A stretch of 64,000 nucleotides of DNA from Streptomyces malaysiense (lineage in GTDB: Bacteria; Actinomycetota; Actinomycetes; Streptomycetales; Streptomycetaceae): assembly GCF_000980885.2 (NCBI RefSeq), contig NZ_LBDA02000029.1, forward strand, positions 58,225 to 122,224, in the 5' to 3' direction. The translations under genes were made by a program, and so were the position numbers. A model generated the notes under the pieces. The model searched no databases, was not told where the DNA came from, and worked only from the letters and a program-made list of their open reading frames with translations. Below are positions 1-8,208 of the stretch, one piece after another. The first letter of the stretch is position 1. Every line of letters begins with the position of its first letter.

Positions 1-370
1 AGGCGACCTTGACGCCGGAACCGGCGACGGCCTCCTTGGCGACGGCCACCATGTCCGGGTAGACGCAGACCGCGGCCGTGGTCGGGGCGGTCCGGTCGGT
101 CGGGTCGGGGTGGACGGCCTTGGCGCCGAGCGCCCGGACCTTGCCCGGGGTGTCCGCGCCTTCCAGCGTCGTCAGGTCGACCATCGAGATGGCGAGGTCG
201 ATGGCGTACGCCTTCGCGGTGGTCTTGATGGAACGGGTGCCGAGCGACGCGGCGCGCGCCTCAAGGCCGACCGCGTCGACGCCGGGCAGCCCGTGCAGGA
301 AGCGGCGCAGCGTGCTGTCGGACGCGGTGACGTCGGCGAGCGCATGTGCTGGGGGTGCAGTGGTGGGCAT
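1..370 (-). CDS. deoC: Deoxyribose-phosphate aldolase, N-terminal part (cut by window edge)
   Basis: Cleaves 2-deoxyribose 5-phosphate to glyceraldehyde 3-phosphate and acetaldehyde in cytosolic deoxynucleoside catabolism. About 123 residues are visible, starting at the ATG at 370 (MPTTAPPAHALADV). They show the N-terminal DeoC pattern: a GVDAVGLEARAASLGTRSIKTT-like lead-in, then the first barrel strands with AVHPDPTD and AVCVYPDMV. The Schiff-base lysine lies beyond the window, so catalytic competence cannot be judged. The purine nucleoside phosphorylase at 3643-4467 and the phosphohexomutase at 1416-3059 are nearby, giving a nucleoside-salvage context. The identification rests on recalled family sequence and synteny. 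Confidence 0.85.
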   Translation of the reverse strand, partial: MPTTAPPAHALADVTASDSTLRRFLHGLPGVDAVGLEARAASLGTRSIKTTAKAYAIDLAISMVDLTTLEGADTPGKVRALGAKAVHPDPTDRTAPTTAAVCVYPDMVAVAKEAVAGSGVKVA

Positions 371-526
371 GGTCACCAGACGAGCATATCTACGCGCGTA
401 GCGGCTGTACACCCCCGGGCCGCATTCCGGGTCCTTCCGGTGCGTGCGGAACCGGGAAGACCACGGATGTGCACGGGTGCCGGGGCACCTGGCGGCGCCC
501 GCTCCGGCGTCGTGCACAATCGGGCC

Positions 527-1228
527 ATGACGACCCCGGACAACAAGCCACCCGCGTCGCAGCCTCCGGTGCCCGCCGTGAAGGACCGGATCTACCGCTC
601 GCCCATGGGGCTCGCCGGCGGCGTGCTGCTGCTCGCGGTCGTCGCCTGGCTGGGCTCCGACGCGCTGTTCAACGGCCACGGCCGCGCCCCCTGGCTCGCA
701 CTGGCCACGATGATCCTGCTCCTGCCGCTGGTGATCGCCTTCACGCTGCGTCCGGCCGTGTTCGCCAACGAGGAACGGCTGCGGATCCGCAACCCGTACC
801 GGGTGATCACCGTGCCGTGGGCGGAGGTCGAGGCGCTGCGTTCCGGCTTCACCAACGAGGTGCGCACCAAGTCCGGCGCCAAGTACCAGCTGTGGGCCGT
901 TCCCGTGTCGCTGCGCGGCCGCAAGAGGGCGGAGCGGCGGGCGGCGTCCGCGGCCCGCCGCTCGGCGACGGGCAGCGCGGGACTCGGGGCCGGGCTCGGC
1001 GCCAGGGGCGTCGGCTTCGGCGGGCTCGGTGCCGGCGGCGCCGACACCATCGGGCCGGCTCGGGCGGAGAGCGACAAGATCATGGACGACCTGCGCGATC
1101 TCCTGGACCGGTGCGGCGACGGGGAGCCCGCCCAGGGCGGTACGACGATCCGCTGGGCCTACGAAGTGGCGGCGCCGACGCTGGCGGGGGCCGTGCTGCT
1201 GGTGATCCTGCTGGTGACCGGCGGCTGA
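527..1228 (+). CDS. PH domain-containing membrane protein
   Basis: 233-residue protein whose ATG at 527 follows a non-coding stretch. A short Pro-rich cytosolic head is followed by two transmembrane segments (about residues 27-46 and 55-74). Next is a bacterial PH-like domain (about 78-135, including the EERLRIRNPYRVITVPWAEVEAL region). A basic and then Gly-rich linker (about 138-180) leads to a C-terminal transmembrane segment (about 212-231). The family (bPH_6 type) is common in actinobacteria and its function is unknown. The gene is divergent from deoC and convergent with the phosphohexomutase, with a strong hairpin between the two stops. The GLGAGLGARG / GFGGLGAGG run is low-complexity linker, not a motif. 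Confidence 0.8.
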   Translation: MTTPDNKPPASQPPVPAVKDRIYRSPMGLAGGVLLLAVVAWLGSDALFNGHGRAPWLALATMILLLPLVIAFTLRPAVFANEERLRIRNPYRVITVPWAEVEALRSGFTNEVRTKSGAKYQLWAVPVSLRGRKRAERRAASAARRSATGSAGLGAGLGARGVGFGGLGAGGADTIGPARAESDKIMDDLRDLLDRCGDGEPAQGGTTIRWAYEVAAPTLAGAVLLVILLVTGG

Positions 1229-1337
1229 GGAGGCACCGGCCTTCAGCTCTACGGCGGTCGCGGTTGCTGTCGCTGTCGTAGGGCGGTCGCGGCCCTACCG
1301 CGTCCGTGACCGCCGGTACGCACAGCCGGTACGCACA

Positions 1338-1379
1338 AGGGGCACCCCTGGGATCGGGATCTGATCCGGGGGTGCCCCT
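1338..1379. terminator. Bidirectional hairpin terminator
   Basis: Perfect 11-bp inverted repeat AGGGGCACCCC / GGGGTGCCCCT (1338-1348 and 1369-1379) with a 20-nt loop. It lies between the convergent PH-domain gene (ends 1228) and the phosphohexomutase (ends 1416). Confidence 0.75.
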
Positions 1380-1415
1380 GGCTTTCTCCGGCTTTCTCCG
1401 GTGCCGTCGGCGGTT

Positions 1416-3059
1416 TCAGATGCCGGCGGCGGCGGAGAGGTCGCGCTTGACGGCCTCCAGGAGCTCCTTCGCGCGGGCGTGGGCGGCCGGGAGGTCGGTG
1501 CGCGCCGGAACCGGCACGACGACCTCCAGGTAGCACTTCAGCTTCGGCTCGGTGCCGCTGGGCCGGACGATGACGCGGGCGCCGTCCAGGGTGTAGCGCA
1601 GGCCGTCCGTCGGCGGCAGCGTCTCCGTGCCCTCGGTCAGGTCCTCCGCCCGGGTGACGGCCAGGCCCGCGAGCCGCGTCGGGGGCTGCTCGCGCAGGCG
1701 GCGCATCGCGTCGGCGATCAGCGAGAGGTCCTGGACGCGCACCGACAGCTGGTCGGTGGCGTGCAGTCCGTGCTCGACGGCGAGGTCGTCCAGGAGGTCG
1801 AGGAGGGTACGGCCCTCCTCCTTCAGGCCGGACGCCAGTTCGGTGATCAGGAGGGCCGCGGTGATGCCGTCCTTGTCGCGCACGCCCTCGGGGTCCACGC
1901 AGTAGCCGAGGGCCTCCTCGTAGCCGTAGCGCAGGCCGTCGACGCGGGCGATCCACTTGAAGCCGGTGAGCGTCTCCTCGTACGGCAGCCCCGCCTTGCC
2001 GGCGATCCGGCCGAGCAGGGAGGAGGACACGATCGACTCCGCGAAGGTGCCCCGGGCGCCGCGGCGCACCAGGTGGGCGGCGAGCAGCGCGCCGACCTCG
2101 TCGCCGCGCAGCATCCGCCAGTCGGCGCCGTCCTTGACGGCCACGGCGCACCGGTCGGCGTCGGGGTCGTTGGCGATGACCAGGTCGGGGTCGGTGGCGC
2201 GGGCCCGGCCGAACGCCAGGTCCATCGCGCCCGGCTCCTCGGGGTTGGGGAAGGCGACGGTCGGGAAGTCCGGGTCGGGCTCGGCCTGCTCGGCGACCAG
2301 CACGGGCTCCGGGAAGCCGGCGCGGGCGAACGCGGCGAGGAGGACGTCCTTGCCGACGCCGTGCATGGCGGTGTAGACGGTGCGGGCGGTGCGGGGGGAG
2401 CCGGCGGCCAGTACGGCGTCGGTACGGGCGAGATAGGCGTCCAGGACCGCGTCGTCCAGGGTCTCCCAGCCGGACTCCGGGCGGGGCACGTCGGCCAGGG
2501 AGGCGATCGCGTCGATCTCGGCGGCGATGCCCGCGTCGGCCGGGGGCACGATCTGCGAGCCGTCGCCCAGGTACACCTTGTAGCCGTTGTCCCGGGGCGG
2601 GTTGTGGCTGGCGGTGACCTCCACACCCGCGACCGCGCCCAGGTGCCGGATCGCGAAGGCGAGCACGGGAGTGGGGAGCGGACGGGGGAGCACGGCGGCG
2701 CGCAGGCCGGCGCCTGTCATCACGGCGGCGGTGTCGCGGGCGAAGTCGGCGGACTTGTGGCGGGCGTCGTAGCCGATGACGACGAGGCCGGCGTCGGAGC
2801 CCCCGTGCGGGGTGCCGTTCTTCTTCAGGTACGCGGCGAGGCCGGCGGCGGCGCGGATGACGACGTTGCGGTTCATGCGCATCGGGCCGGCACCCAGCTC
2901 GCCGCGCAGGCCGGCGGTGCCGAACTGGAGGGTGCCGGCGAAACGTGCCGCCAGCTCCTTCTCGTCGCCGGAGCCGATCAGTTCGGCGAGTTCGGCGCGG
3001 GTCTCCGGGTCGGGGTCCTCGGCGAGCCATGCGTTGGCCCGCGCGATCAGATCGTGCAC
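1416..3059 (-). CDS. Phosphoglucomutase/phosphomannomutase family protein
   Basis: 547-residue alpha-D-phosphohexomutase that interconverts hexose 1- and 6-phosphates (or pentose phosphates) in the cytosol. The phosphoserine loop TASHNPPRDNGY places the catalytic serine at residue 151. The magnesium loop DPDADR is at 298-303, the sugar loop GDEVG follows, and the phosphate-binding RPSGTEPK is near the C-terminus, so all four signatures are intact. The chosen start is the GTG at 3059 (VHDLIARANAWL), preceded by AGGAGAGG; longer readings upstream run into repetitive sequence. Its length matches the long actinobacterial subgroup. Position beside deoC and a purine nucleoside phosphorylase suggests ribose or deoxyribose 1-phosphate isomerisation (phosphopentomutase role) as an alternative to mannose metabolism. 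Substrate cannot be settled from sequence. Confidence 0.92.
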   Translation of the reverse strand: MHDLIARANAWLAEDPDPETRAELAELIGSGDEKELAARFAGTLQFGTAGLRGELGAGPMRMNRNVVIRAAAGLAAYLKKNGTPHGGSDAGLVVIGYDARHKSADFARDTAAVMTGAGLRAAVLPRPLPTPVLAFAIRHLGAVAGVEVTASHNPPRDNGYKVYLGDGSQIVPPADAGIAAEIDAIASLADVPRPESGWETLDDAVLDAYLARTDAVLAAGSPRTARTVYTAMHGVGKDVLLAAFARAGFPEPVLVAEQAEPDPDFPTVAFPNPEEPGAMDLAFGRARATDPDLVIANDPDADRCAVAVKDGADWRMLRGDEVGALLAAHLVRRGARGTFAESIVSSSLLGRIAGKAGLPYEETLTGFKWIARVDGLRYGYEEALGYCVDPEGVRDKDGITAALLITELASGLKEEGRTLLDLLDDLAVEHGLHATDQLSVRVQDLSLIADAMRRLREQPPTRLAGLAVTRAEDLTEGTETLPPTDGLRYTLDGARVIVRPSGTEPKLKCYLEVVVPVPARTDLPAAHARAKELLEAVKRDLSAAAGI

Positions 3060-3160
3060 CTTGGGATCAACCTCTCCTGTGTTTGCCGAGTGGCTCTGGT
3101 TCGGCCGGGGGCGGCTGCCTGGGCCGCAATTGTCTCTGGTGGCGGGGGCGCTCGCGGGTA

Positions 3161-3190
3161 CCGCTCGTTCCGCTCGTTCCGCTCGTTCCG
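3161..3190. repeat. 9-bp tandem repeat, three copies
   Basis: CCGCTCGTT occurs three times head to tail (3161-3169, 3170-3178, 3179-3187), followed by CCG. All copies are identical. Confidence 0.85.
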
Positions 3191-3328
3191 CCGGGCGGGT
3201 CGCCGGGGCGTGACAGTCGCCGGCGCGCCCCGGCCTCTGAGCCGGGCGCCTGGCGGCGCCGACGAGATCCCGAGACCGACGACCGGGCTCCCCGTGCCGC
3301 TCGGCCGCGTGCCGCGAGGTGCCCGATG

Positions 3329-3354
3329 ACGGACCGCAGTCACGGACCGCAGTC
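3329..3354. repeat. 13-bp perfect tandem duplication
   Basis: ACGGACCGCAGTC is present at 3329-3341 and repeated immediately at 3342-3354. Confidence 0.85.
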
Positions 3355-3374
3355 GTCCTGGACATGCGCACCGT

Positions 3375-3409
3375 CCGGAACCCGGAACCCGGAACCCGGA
3401 ACCCGGAGC
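3375..3409. repeat. 7-bp tandem repeat, about five copies
   Basis: CCGGAAC is repeated four times from 3375 to 3402, followed by a diverged fifth unit CCGGAGC. A heptamer in non-coding DNA is a slippage-prone tract. Confidence 0.85.
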
Positions 3410-3642
3410 CGTCCGGCGGTCGGCCGGACCGCCCGCGCCGACCCGGCACCCGTCCGGATCACGCACGCCGTCCGTCACCGGCCCGGACGCGCGCACCGCA
3501 CGGCACGGGCCGGGACGCACGAGCCGTCCGGCACCAGCCGGACACGTGCGGGGCCCGGCACCGCCGGCGGCACCCGTACACCGTCCCCGGCGTCGGCCGC
3601 CGGGAGCACGGGGCTTTTGACGCCCAGGCCGTCCGCCGAGGG

Positions 3643-4467
3643 TTACAGCTTCCGCAGCACCTTCGCCAGCAGCGCCCCCATGCGGGCGGCCGAGTCGCGG
3701 CCGGCCTGGAGGACTTCCTCGTGGTTGAGGGGTTCACCGGTCATGCCCGCGGCGAGGTTGGTGACCAGGGAGATGCCCAGGACCTCGGCCCCGGCCTCGC
3801 GCGCGGCGATGGCCTCCAGGACCGTGGACATGCCGACCAGGTCCGCGCCGATGACGCGGGCCATGCGGATCTCGGCCGGGGTCTCGTAGTGCGGGCCGGG
3901 GAACTGCGCGTAGACACCCTCTTCGAGGGTCGGGTCGATCTCCTTGCACAGGGCGCGCAGCCGCGGCGAGTACAGGTCGGTCAGGTCGACGAAGTTCGCG
4001 CCCACGATCGGCGAGGTCGCCGTGAGGTTGATGTGGTCGCTGATCAGCACCGGCTGGCCGGGGCGCATGCCCTCGCGCAGACCGCCGCACCCGTTGGTGA
4101 GCACGATGGTCTTGCAGCCGGCGGCGACGGCCGTACGGACGCCGTGCGAGACGGCGGCGACGCCACGGCCCTCGTAGTAGTGGGTGCGGCCCAGGAAGAC
4201 GAGGGCGCGCTTGTCACCGAAGGAGTACGAGCGGATCTTGCCGCCGTGCCCCTCGACGGCCGGCGGCGGGAAGCCGGGCAGCTCGGTGACCTGGAACTCC
4301 GCGTCGGGAGCGCCGAGGGCGTCGACGGCCGGAGCCCAGCCGGAGCCCATCACGAGGGCGACGTCGTGGGTCTCGGCGCCGGTCAGTTCCCGCAGGCGCG
4401 CGGCGGCGGCGTCGGCGGCGGCGTACGGGTCGCCCTGGATGTCGTCCGGAAGAAGAGATGCGTTCAC
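3643..4467 (-). CDS. punA: Purine nucleoside phosphorylase
   Basis: Phosphorolyses purine (deoxy)ribonucleosides to the base and (deoxy)ribose 1-phosphate in the cytosol. The 274-residue length fits the trimeric family I enzymes of actinobacteria (about 268). Visible signatures are MGSGW near the N-terminus, [15 protein letters not shown], the [12 protein letters not shown] substrate-binding stretch and [12 protein letters not shown]. The start is taken at the GTG at 4467 ([12 protein letters not shown]). No good ribosome-binding site precedes it, and an in-frame ATG at 4518 would add 17 unconserved residues. Deoxyribose 1-phosphate produced here would feed the neighbouring mutase and DeoC. 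The stop lies 584 bases upstream of the mutase start, so the two may be separately transcribed. Confidence 0.93.
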   Translation of the reverse strand: MNASLLPDDIQGDPYAAADAAAARLRELTGAETHDVALVMGSGWAPAVDALGAPDAEFQVTELPGFPPPAVEGHGGKIRSYSFGDKRALVFLGRTHYYEGRGVAAVSHGVRTAVAAGCKTIVLTNGCGGLREGMRPGQPVLISDHINLTATSPIVGANFVDLTDLYSPRLRALCKEIDPTLEEGVYAQFPGPHYETPAEIRMARVIGADLVGMSTVLEAIAAREAGAEVLGISLVTNLAAGMTGEPLNHEEVLQAGRDSAARMGALLAKVLRKL

Positions 4468-4605
4468 GTGGACGAGGGTAGCCGCTTCTCGCCTACGCGC
4501 GTAGATGACAGACATCACGGGATTGGGATCGTTGTCTTGTCGTTTCCGACGATGGATCGCCGCGGGTATTTCGCAGGTGTGGCAGGTGCGGCGGGAGTGC
4601 GCCGG

Positions 4606-5043
4606 TCAGCAGGGGCGCTTGCGCAGTTCCATCACGTAGTCGTGGGGCGCGCCGGCGGACTCCACCGCGTCGGCGATCTCGCCCAGGTAGCGGGCCGAGG
4701 GGAGGCCGCCCTCGTAGTCGTTGAGGACGTAGGTCCAGGCCGGCTTCTCGCCGTCCAGGGTGTGCACGCGTACACGGACGCGGCGGTACGTGCCGAGGTC
4801 CACGCCGTCCCAGCGGTCGAGGGACTCCTCGTCCATGGGCGCGATGTCGTACAGGCCGACGAACACCTGGGCCAGCGGCTCCTCGACGATCGTCGCCAGC
4901 GCGCCCTCCCAGCCGAGCTGCTCCCCGCCGAAGGTCAGCCGCCAGTCGTTCAGCCAGCCCGTGGCGCGCAGCGGGGAGTGCGGTGCGCGGCGGGACATCA
5001 GCCGGGCGTCGAGATTGCCGGCGTAGGCGGCATAGAGCGACAT
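4606..5043 (-). CDS. Gamma-glutamylcyclotransferase-like protein
   Basis: 145-residue member of the gamma-glutamyl cyclotransferase (AIG2/ChaC-like) fold. It begins MSLYAAYAGNLD, the characteristic YGxN-type nucleotide-like loop, with the usual Tyr-Gly replaced by Tyr-Ala. A conserved central block holds the acidic MDEESLDRWDGVD segment and the Tyr-rich WTYVLNDYEGG segment. The family converts gamma-glutamyl amines to 5-oxoproline, but the substrate here is unknown. The ATG at 5043 is the only start that keeps the fold complete; no Shine-Dalgarno sequence is apparent, so a leaderless transcript is possible. It is divergent from lpdA. Confidence 0.8.
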   Translation of the reverse strand: MSLYAAYAGNLDARLMSRRAPHSPLRATGWLNDWRLTFGGEQLGWEGALATIVEEPLAQVFVGLYDIAPMDEESLDRWDGVDLGTYRRVRVRVHTLDGEKPAWTYVLNDYEGGLPSARYLGEIADAVESAGAPHDYVMELRKRPC

Positions 5044-5318
5044 GGGGGAGAGGGTACGGCAGCGCTCCCGCCCCGCTTGCGCGCCCTGAGAGCGAGCCCC
5101 GGGGACGCCCCTGAGGAGCGGGGCTCCCCGGCCATCGGGTCTCCCGGCCTCCGGGTCCCCCGGCCCGGGGCCGCTCCGCGTCTCCAGGGAGGGCCTCGGC
5201 CGGGTATCGGGCGGCCCGGCCGGATTCCGTACGGTCCGTGATGCGGGGAACGCGCGTCGGCGCACGTCGGGCGGGGCCCACCGCCCCCGGGCAGTGGCAT
5301 CTTGAAGCGTGCGGGACA

Positions 5319-6767
5319 ATGGGGTACGTGACTCGGATCGTGATCATCGGTGGCGGACCTGGCGGATATGAAGCGGCGCTGGTGGCCGCGCAGCTCGGCG
5401 CGGAGGTGACCGTCGTCGACTGCGACGGTCTGGGCGGCGCGTCGGTGCTGACCGACTGCGTGCCGTCGAAGACCCTCATCGCGACGGCCGAGGTCATGAC
5501 GACCTTCGACTCGTCGTACGAGGAACTCGGCATCATCGTCGCCGACGACACCCCGCCCCTGGAGCGGGCCGCGCGGGTCGTCGGCGTGGACCTGGGCAAG
5601 GTCAACCGACGGGTCAAGCGGCTCGCGCTGGCGCAGTCGCACGACATCACCGCCTCCGTGACGCGCGCCGGCGCGCGGGTCATGCGCGGGCGCGGACGCC
5701 TGGAGGGCATGCAGGCGCTCGACGGGTCGAGGAAGGTCGTCGTCACCGTCGCCGACGGCACCGAGGAGACCCTCACCGCCGACGCCGTCCTCATCGCGAC
5801 CGGCGGTCACCCGCGCGAGCTGCCCGACGCCCAGCCCGACGGCGAGCGCATCCTCAACTGGACCCAGGTCTACGACCTCAACGAGCTGCCGGAAGAGCTG
5901 ATCGTGGTCGGCTCCGGCGTGACCGGCGCGGAGTTCGCGGGCGCGTACCAGGCCCTCGGTTCCAAGGTCACCCTGGTGTCCTCCCGCGACCGGGTGCTGC
6001 CCGGCGAGGACCCGGACGCCGCCGCCGTCCTGGAGGACGTCTTCCGCCGCCGCGGCATGAACGTCATGGCCCGTTCCCGCGCGCAGTCCGCCAAGCGCGT
6101 GGGCGACCGGGTCGAGGTCACGCTCGCCGACGGCCGCGTCATCACCGGCACGCACTGCCTCATGGCCGTCGGCGCCATCCCGAACAGCGCGGGTCTCGGC
6201 CTGGAGGAGGCCGGTGTCAAGGTGCGCGACTCCGGGCACATCTGGACCGACAAGGTCTCCCGCACCACCGCGCCCGGCGTCTACGCGGCCGGTGACGTGA
6301 CCGGTGTGTTCGCGCTCGCGTCCGTCGCCGCCATGCAGGGCCGGATCGCGATGTACCACTTCCTGGGCGACGCGGTGGCCCCGCTGAACCTGAAGACCGT
6401 CTCGTCCAACGTCTTCACCGACCCCGAGATCGCCACCGTCGGCTACACGCAGGCCGACGTGGACGCGGGCAAGATCGACGCCAAGGTCGTCAAGCTGCCG
6501 CTGCTGCGCAACCCGCGCGCCAAGATGCAGGGCATCCGGGACGGCTTCGTCAAGATCTTCTGCCGGCCGGGCACGGGCATCGTCGTCGGCGGTGTGGTCG
6601 TCGCGCCGCGCGCCTCGGAACTCATCCACCCCATCTCGATCGCCGTCGACAACAATCTGACGGTCGAACAGATCGCGAACGCCTTCACCGTGTACCCCTC
6701 CCTGTCGGGGTCGATCGCGGAGGTGGCGCGGCAGCTGCACACCCGCAAGGCGAGCGCCGAGGGCTGA
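5319..6767 (+). CDS. lpdA: Pyridine nucleotide-disulfide oxidoreductase, LpdA-type NAD(P)H quinone reductase
   Basis: 482-residue FAD flavoprotein with an N-terminal FAD Rossmann motif (IIGGGPGGYEAA), an NAD(P) motif (VVGSGVTGAEFAGAY), the ATG-like IATGGHP segment, AAGDVTG, and a C-terminal dimerisation domain. The active-site helix reads GGASVLTDCVPSKTL: the first cysteine of the CxxxxC redox pair of true dihydrolipoamide dehydrogenases is missing. The C-terminal HPTxxE catalytic dyad is replaced by VYPSLSGSIAE. This matches the pattern known for M. tuberculosis LpdA (Rv3303c), a quinone reductase, so I do not call it an E3 subunit. The start is the ATG at 5319; a GTG at 5328 (VTRIVIIGG) is equally plausible. 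Confidence 0.88.
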   Translation: MGYVTRIVIIGGGPGGYEAALVAAQLGAEVTVVDCDGLGGASVLTDCVPSKTLIATAEVMTTFDSSYEELGIIVADDTPPLERAARVVGVDLGKVNRRVKRLALAQSHDITASVTRAGARVMRGRGRLEGMQALDGSRKVVVTVADGTEETLTADAVLIATGGHPRELPDAQPDGERILNWTQVYDLNELPEELIVVGSGVTGAEFAGAYQALGSKVTLVSSRDRVLPGEDPDAAAVLEDVFRRRGMNVMARSRAQSAKRVGDRVEVTLADGRVITGTHCLMAVGAIPNSAGLGLEEAGVKVRDSGHIWTDKVSRTTAPGVYAAGDVTGVFALASVAAMQGRIAMYHFLGDAVAPLNLKTVSSNVFTDPEIATVGYTQADVDAGKIDAKVVKLPLLRNPRAKMQGIRDGFVKIFCRPGTGIVVGGVVVAPRASELIHPISIAVDNNLTVEQIANAFTVYPSLSGSIAEVARQLHTRKASAEG

Positions 6768-6829
6768 TGACCTGCGGCGACTTCCCGCTGGTCGCGGAGA
6801 GTCGCCGTACATGCGGCTGGCATAGTCGG

Positions 6830-6862
6830 GGTGGATAGGTCCGCGGAAGGTCCTATACCACC
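6830..6862. promoter_or_regulatory. Imperfect inverted repeat upstream of the DeoR gene
   Basis: GGTGGATAGG (6830-6839) is complementary to CCTATACCACC (6852-6862) apart from one bulged base. It lies 63 bases downstream of lpdA and 82 bases upstream of the DeoR-type gene. It could be a weak terminator for lpdA or an operator for the regulator; sequence alone does not decide. Confidence 0.4.
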
Positions 6863-6944
6863 TCCGGTTGCGCCATGCGAACAACTTCTGTTAATCGGCG
6901 CAAACTGCTGAAAGCAGACGGTCGCTGGGGTTACTGTCAGTTTC

Positions 6945-7877
6945 GTGTTCGCTGCTGAACGTCGCCAACTGATCCTCGAAATGGTGCGAGCGAACGGTGC
7001 CGTGTCGCTCCGTGAGCTCGCCCGCGTCGTCCAGACCTCCGAAGTGACCGTACGGCGGGACGTGCGGGCACTGGAGGCGGAAGGACTCCTCGACCGCCGG
7101 CACGGCGGTGCCGTACTGCCGGGTGGGTTCACCCGGGAGTCCGGCTTCCCGCAGAAGTCGCATCTCGCGACCGCCGAGAAGACGGCGATCGCCGATCTCG
7201 CGGCCGGCCTCGTCGAAGAGGGCGAGGCGATCGTGGTCGGTGCCGGTACGACCACGCAGGAGCTGGCCCGCCGGCTCGCCCGCGTGCCCGGCCTCACGGT
7301 GGTCACCAACTCCCTCCTGGTCGCACAGGCGTTGGCCCATGCGAACCGGGTGGAGGTCGTGATGACCGGCGGCACCCTGCGCGGCTCCAACTACGCGCTC
7401 GTCGGCTCCGGTGCCGAACAGTCCCTCCAGGGGCTGCGGGTGTCGAAGGCGTTCCTGTCCGGAAGCGGTCTGACGGCCGAACGCGGGCTGTCCACCTCCA
7501 ACATGCTCTCGGCCTCCGTCGACCGGGCGCTCGTGCAGGCCGCCGCGGAGGTGGTCGTCCTCGCCGACCACACCAAGCTGGGCACGGACACGATGTTCCA
7601 GACCGTGCCGACGGACCTCATCACCCGCCTCGTCACGGACGAGCCGCCCGGCCACGACGACCGCGCCGCGACGGAGTTGCAGGCCCTCGCCGACCAGGGG
7701 GTGCAGATCGCCGTGACCGGGGCGAACGGAAGCCCGGGGGGTGACCAGGTCCCGCCGGCCCGCCGCCCCCAGCTGCCGGGACCGCGCCGGGGCAACCCGC
7801 TCCGCTCGGCCTCGGTCCTCTCCGACCAGCCGCCGCCCTCCGAACGGGCCCGGGTCGCCGACCTCCGCCGCAGATGA
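6945..7877 (+). CDS. DeoR family transcriptional regulator
   Basis: 310 residues starting at the GTG at 6945 (VFAAERRQLILEMV). Residues 3-58 form the DeoR winged helix-turn-helix, with recognition segment TSEVTVRRDVRALEAEGLL and the typical RRHGGAV wing. Residues about 75-235 form the sugar-phosphate sensing domain, including GAGTTTQELA, VTNSLLVAQAL, MTGGTLRGSN and LADHTKLG. After residue 240 there is a Pro/Arg-rich tail of about 65 residues that is not part of the family fold (typically about 250 residues). Such proteins usually repress carbohydrate or nucleoside operons in response to sugar phosphates. The target is not evident; the deoC/punA group and the inverted repeat at 6830 are candidates. 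Confidence 0.9.
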   Translation: MFAAERRQLILEMVRANGAVSLRELARVVQTSEVTVRRDVRALEAEGLLDRRHGGAVLPGGFTRESGFPQKSHLATAEKTAIADLAAGLVEEGEAIVVGAGTTTQELARRLARVPGLTVVTNSLLVAQALAHANRVEVVMTGGTLRGSNYALVGSGAEQSLQGLRVSKAFLSGSGLTAERGLSTSNMLSASVDRALVQAAAEVVVLADHTKLGTDTMFQTVPTDLITRLVTDEPPGHDDRAATELQALADQGVQIAVTGANGSPGGDQVPPARRPQLPGPRRGNPLRSASVLSDQPPPSERARVADLRRR

Positions 7878-8208
7878 GCCACGCCCGCCCGGCCGAGGGA
7901 GGTCGGCGGGAGTTCCGCGGGCGGGCCGAGTCGAGGAGCCGGCCCGCCGCTGGAGGGCGGGCCCGGCGAACCGTCGGCGGTTTCACCGCACCGGGAGCCG
8001 TATACAGGCGTGACCGGGGCGGGCCGGGTTCGCGGCACCGGGCGGGCGCGAGCGGGCCGCCGCGGGCTTGCCGGCGGGCCGAACGGCGCAGGGACCCGTG
8101 AGCCGTCTCCTGAGCGCGCCGCCCGCCGCGCCCTGGCCCCGAGTCACCCCCCCCGACGACGAACCGGCCCCCGGTGCGTGGGCCGGTTCCATGCCGTACG
8201 GACGGACG
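7878..8208. other. Convergent intergenic region
   Basis: 331 bases between the stops of the DeoR regulator and accA2. Apart from the hairpin at 8161-8189 I see no gene or RNA in it; the open frames are low-complexity Arg/Gly/Ala. Confidence 0.65.
8161..8189 (-). terminator. Hairpin terminator of accA2
   Basis: Perfect 10-bp stem GAACCGGCCC / GGGCCGGTTC (8161-8170 and 8180-8189) with a 9-nt loop, 20 bases beyond the accA2 stop codon. Confidence 0.8.

Larger units (their letters stand above)
3060..3642. other. Repeat-rich intergenic region
   Basis: 583 bases between the stop of the purine nucleoside phosphorylase gene and the start of the phosphohexomutase, both on the minus strand. I see no convincing gene. 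Open frames on both strands here translate into simple Arg/Glu/Pro repeats. The region contains three short tandem repeats (listed separately) and otherwise GC-rich non-coding sequence. Confidence 0.7.

Noticed and set aside
1401..3329. 642-codon plus-strand open frame over the phosphohexomutase gene
   Set aside because: Its translation is simple Gly/Val/Arg/Ala sequence typical of antisense to a high-GC gene, and the minus strand has a complete, motif-bearing enzyme.
3161..3409. Possible CRISPR-like array
   Set aside because: Units are 7-13 bp and contiguous, without spacers or cas genes.
5319..6767. Call as E3 subunit of 2-oxo acid dehydrogenase complexes
   Set aside because: Missing redox cysteine and His-Glu dyad.
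6851..6866. DasR- or HutC-like GNTR site (GGTCCTATACCACCT)
   Set aside because: Resembles the dre consensus in part but the symmetry is poor, and no amino-sugar genes follow.
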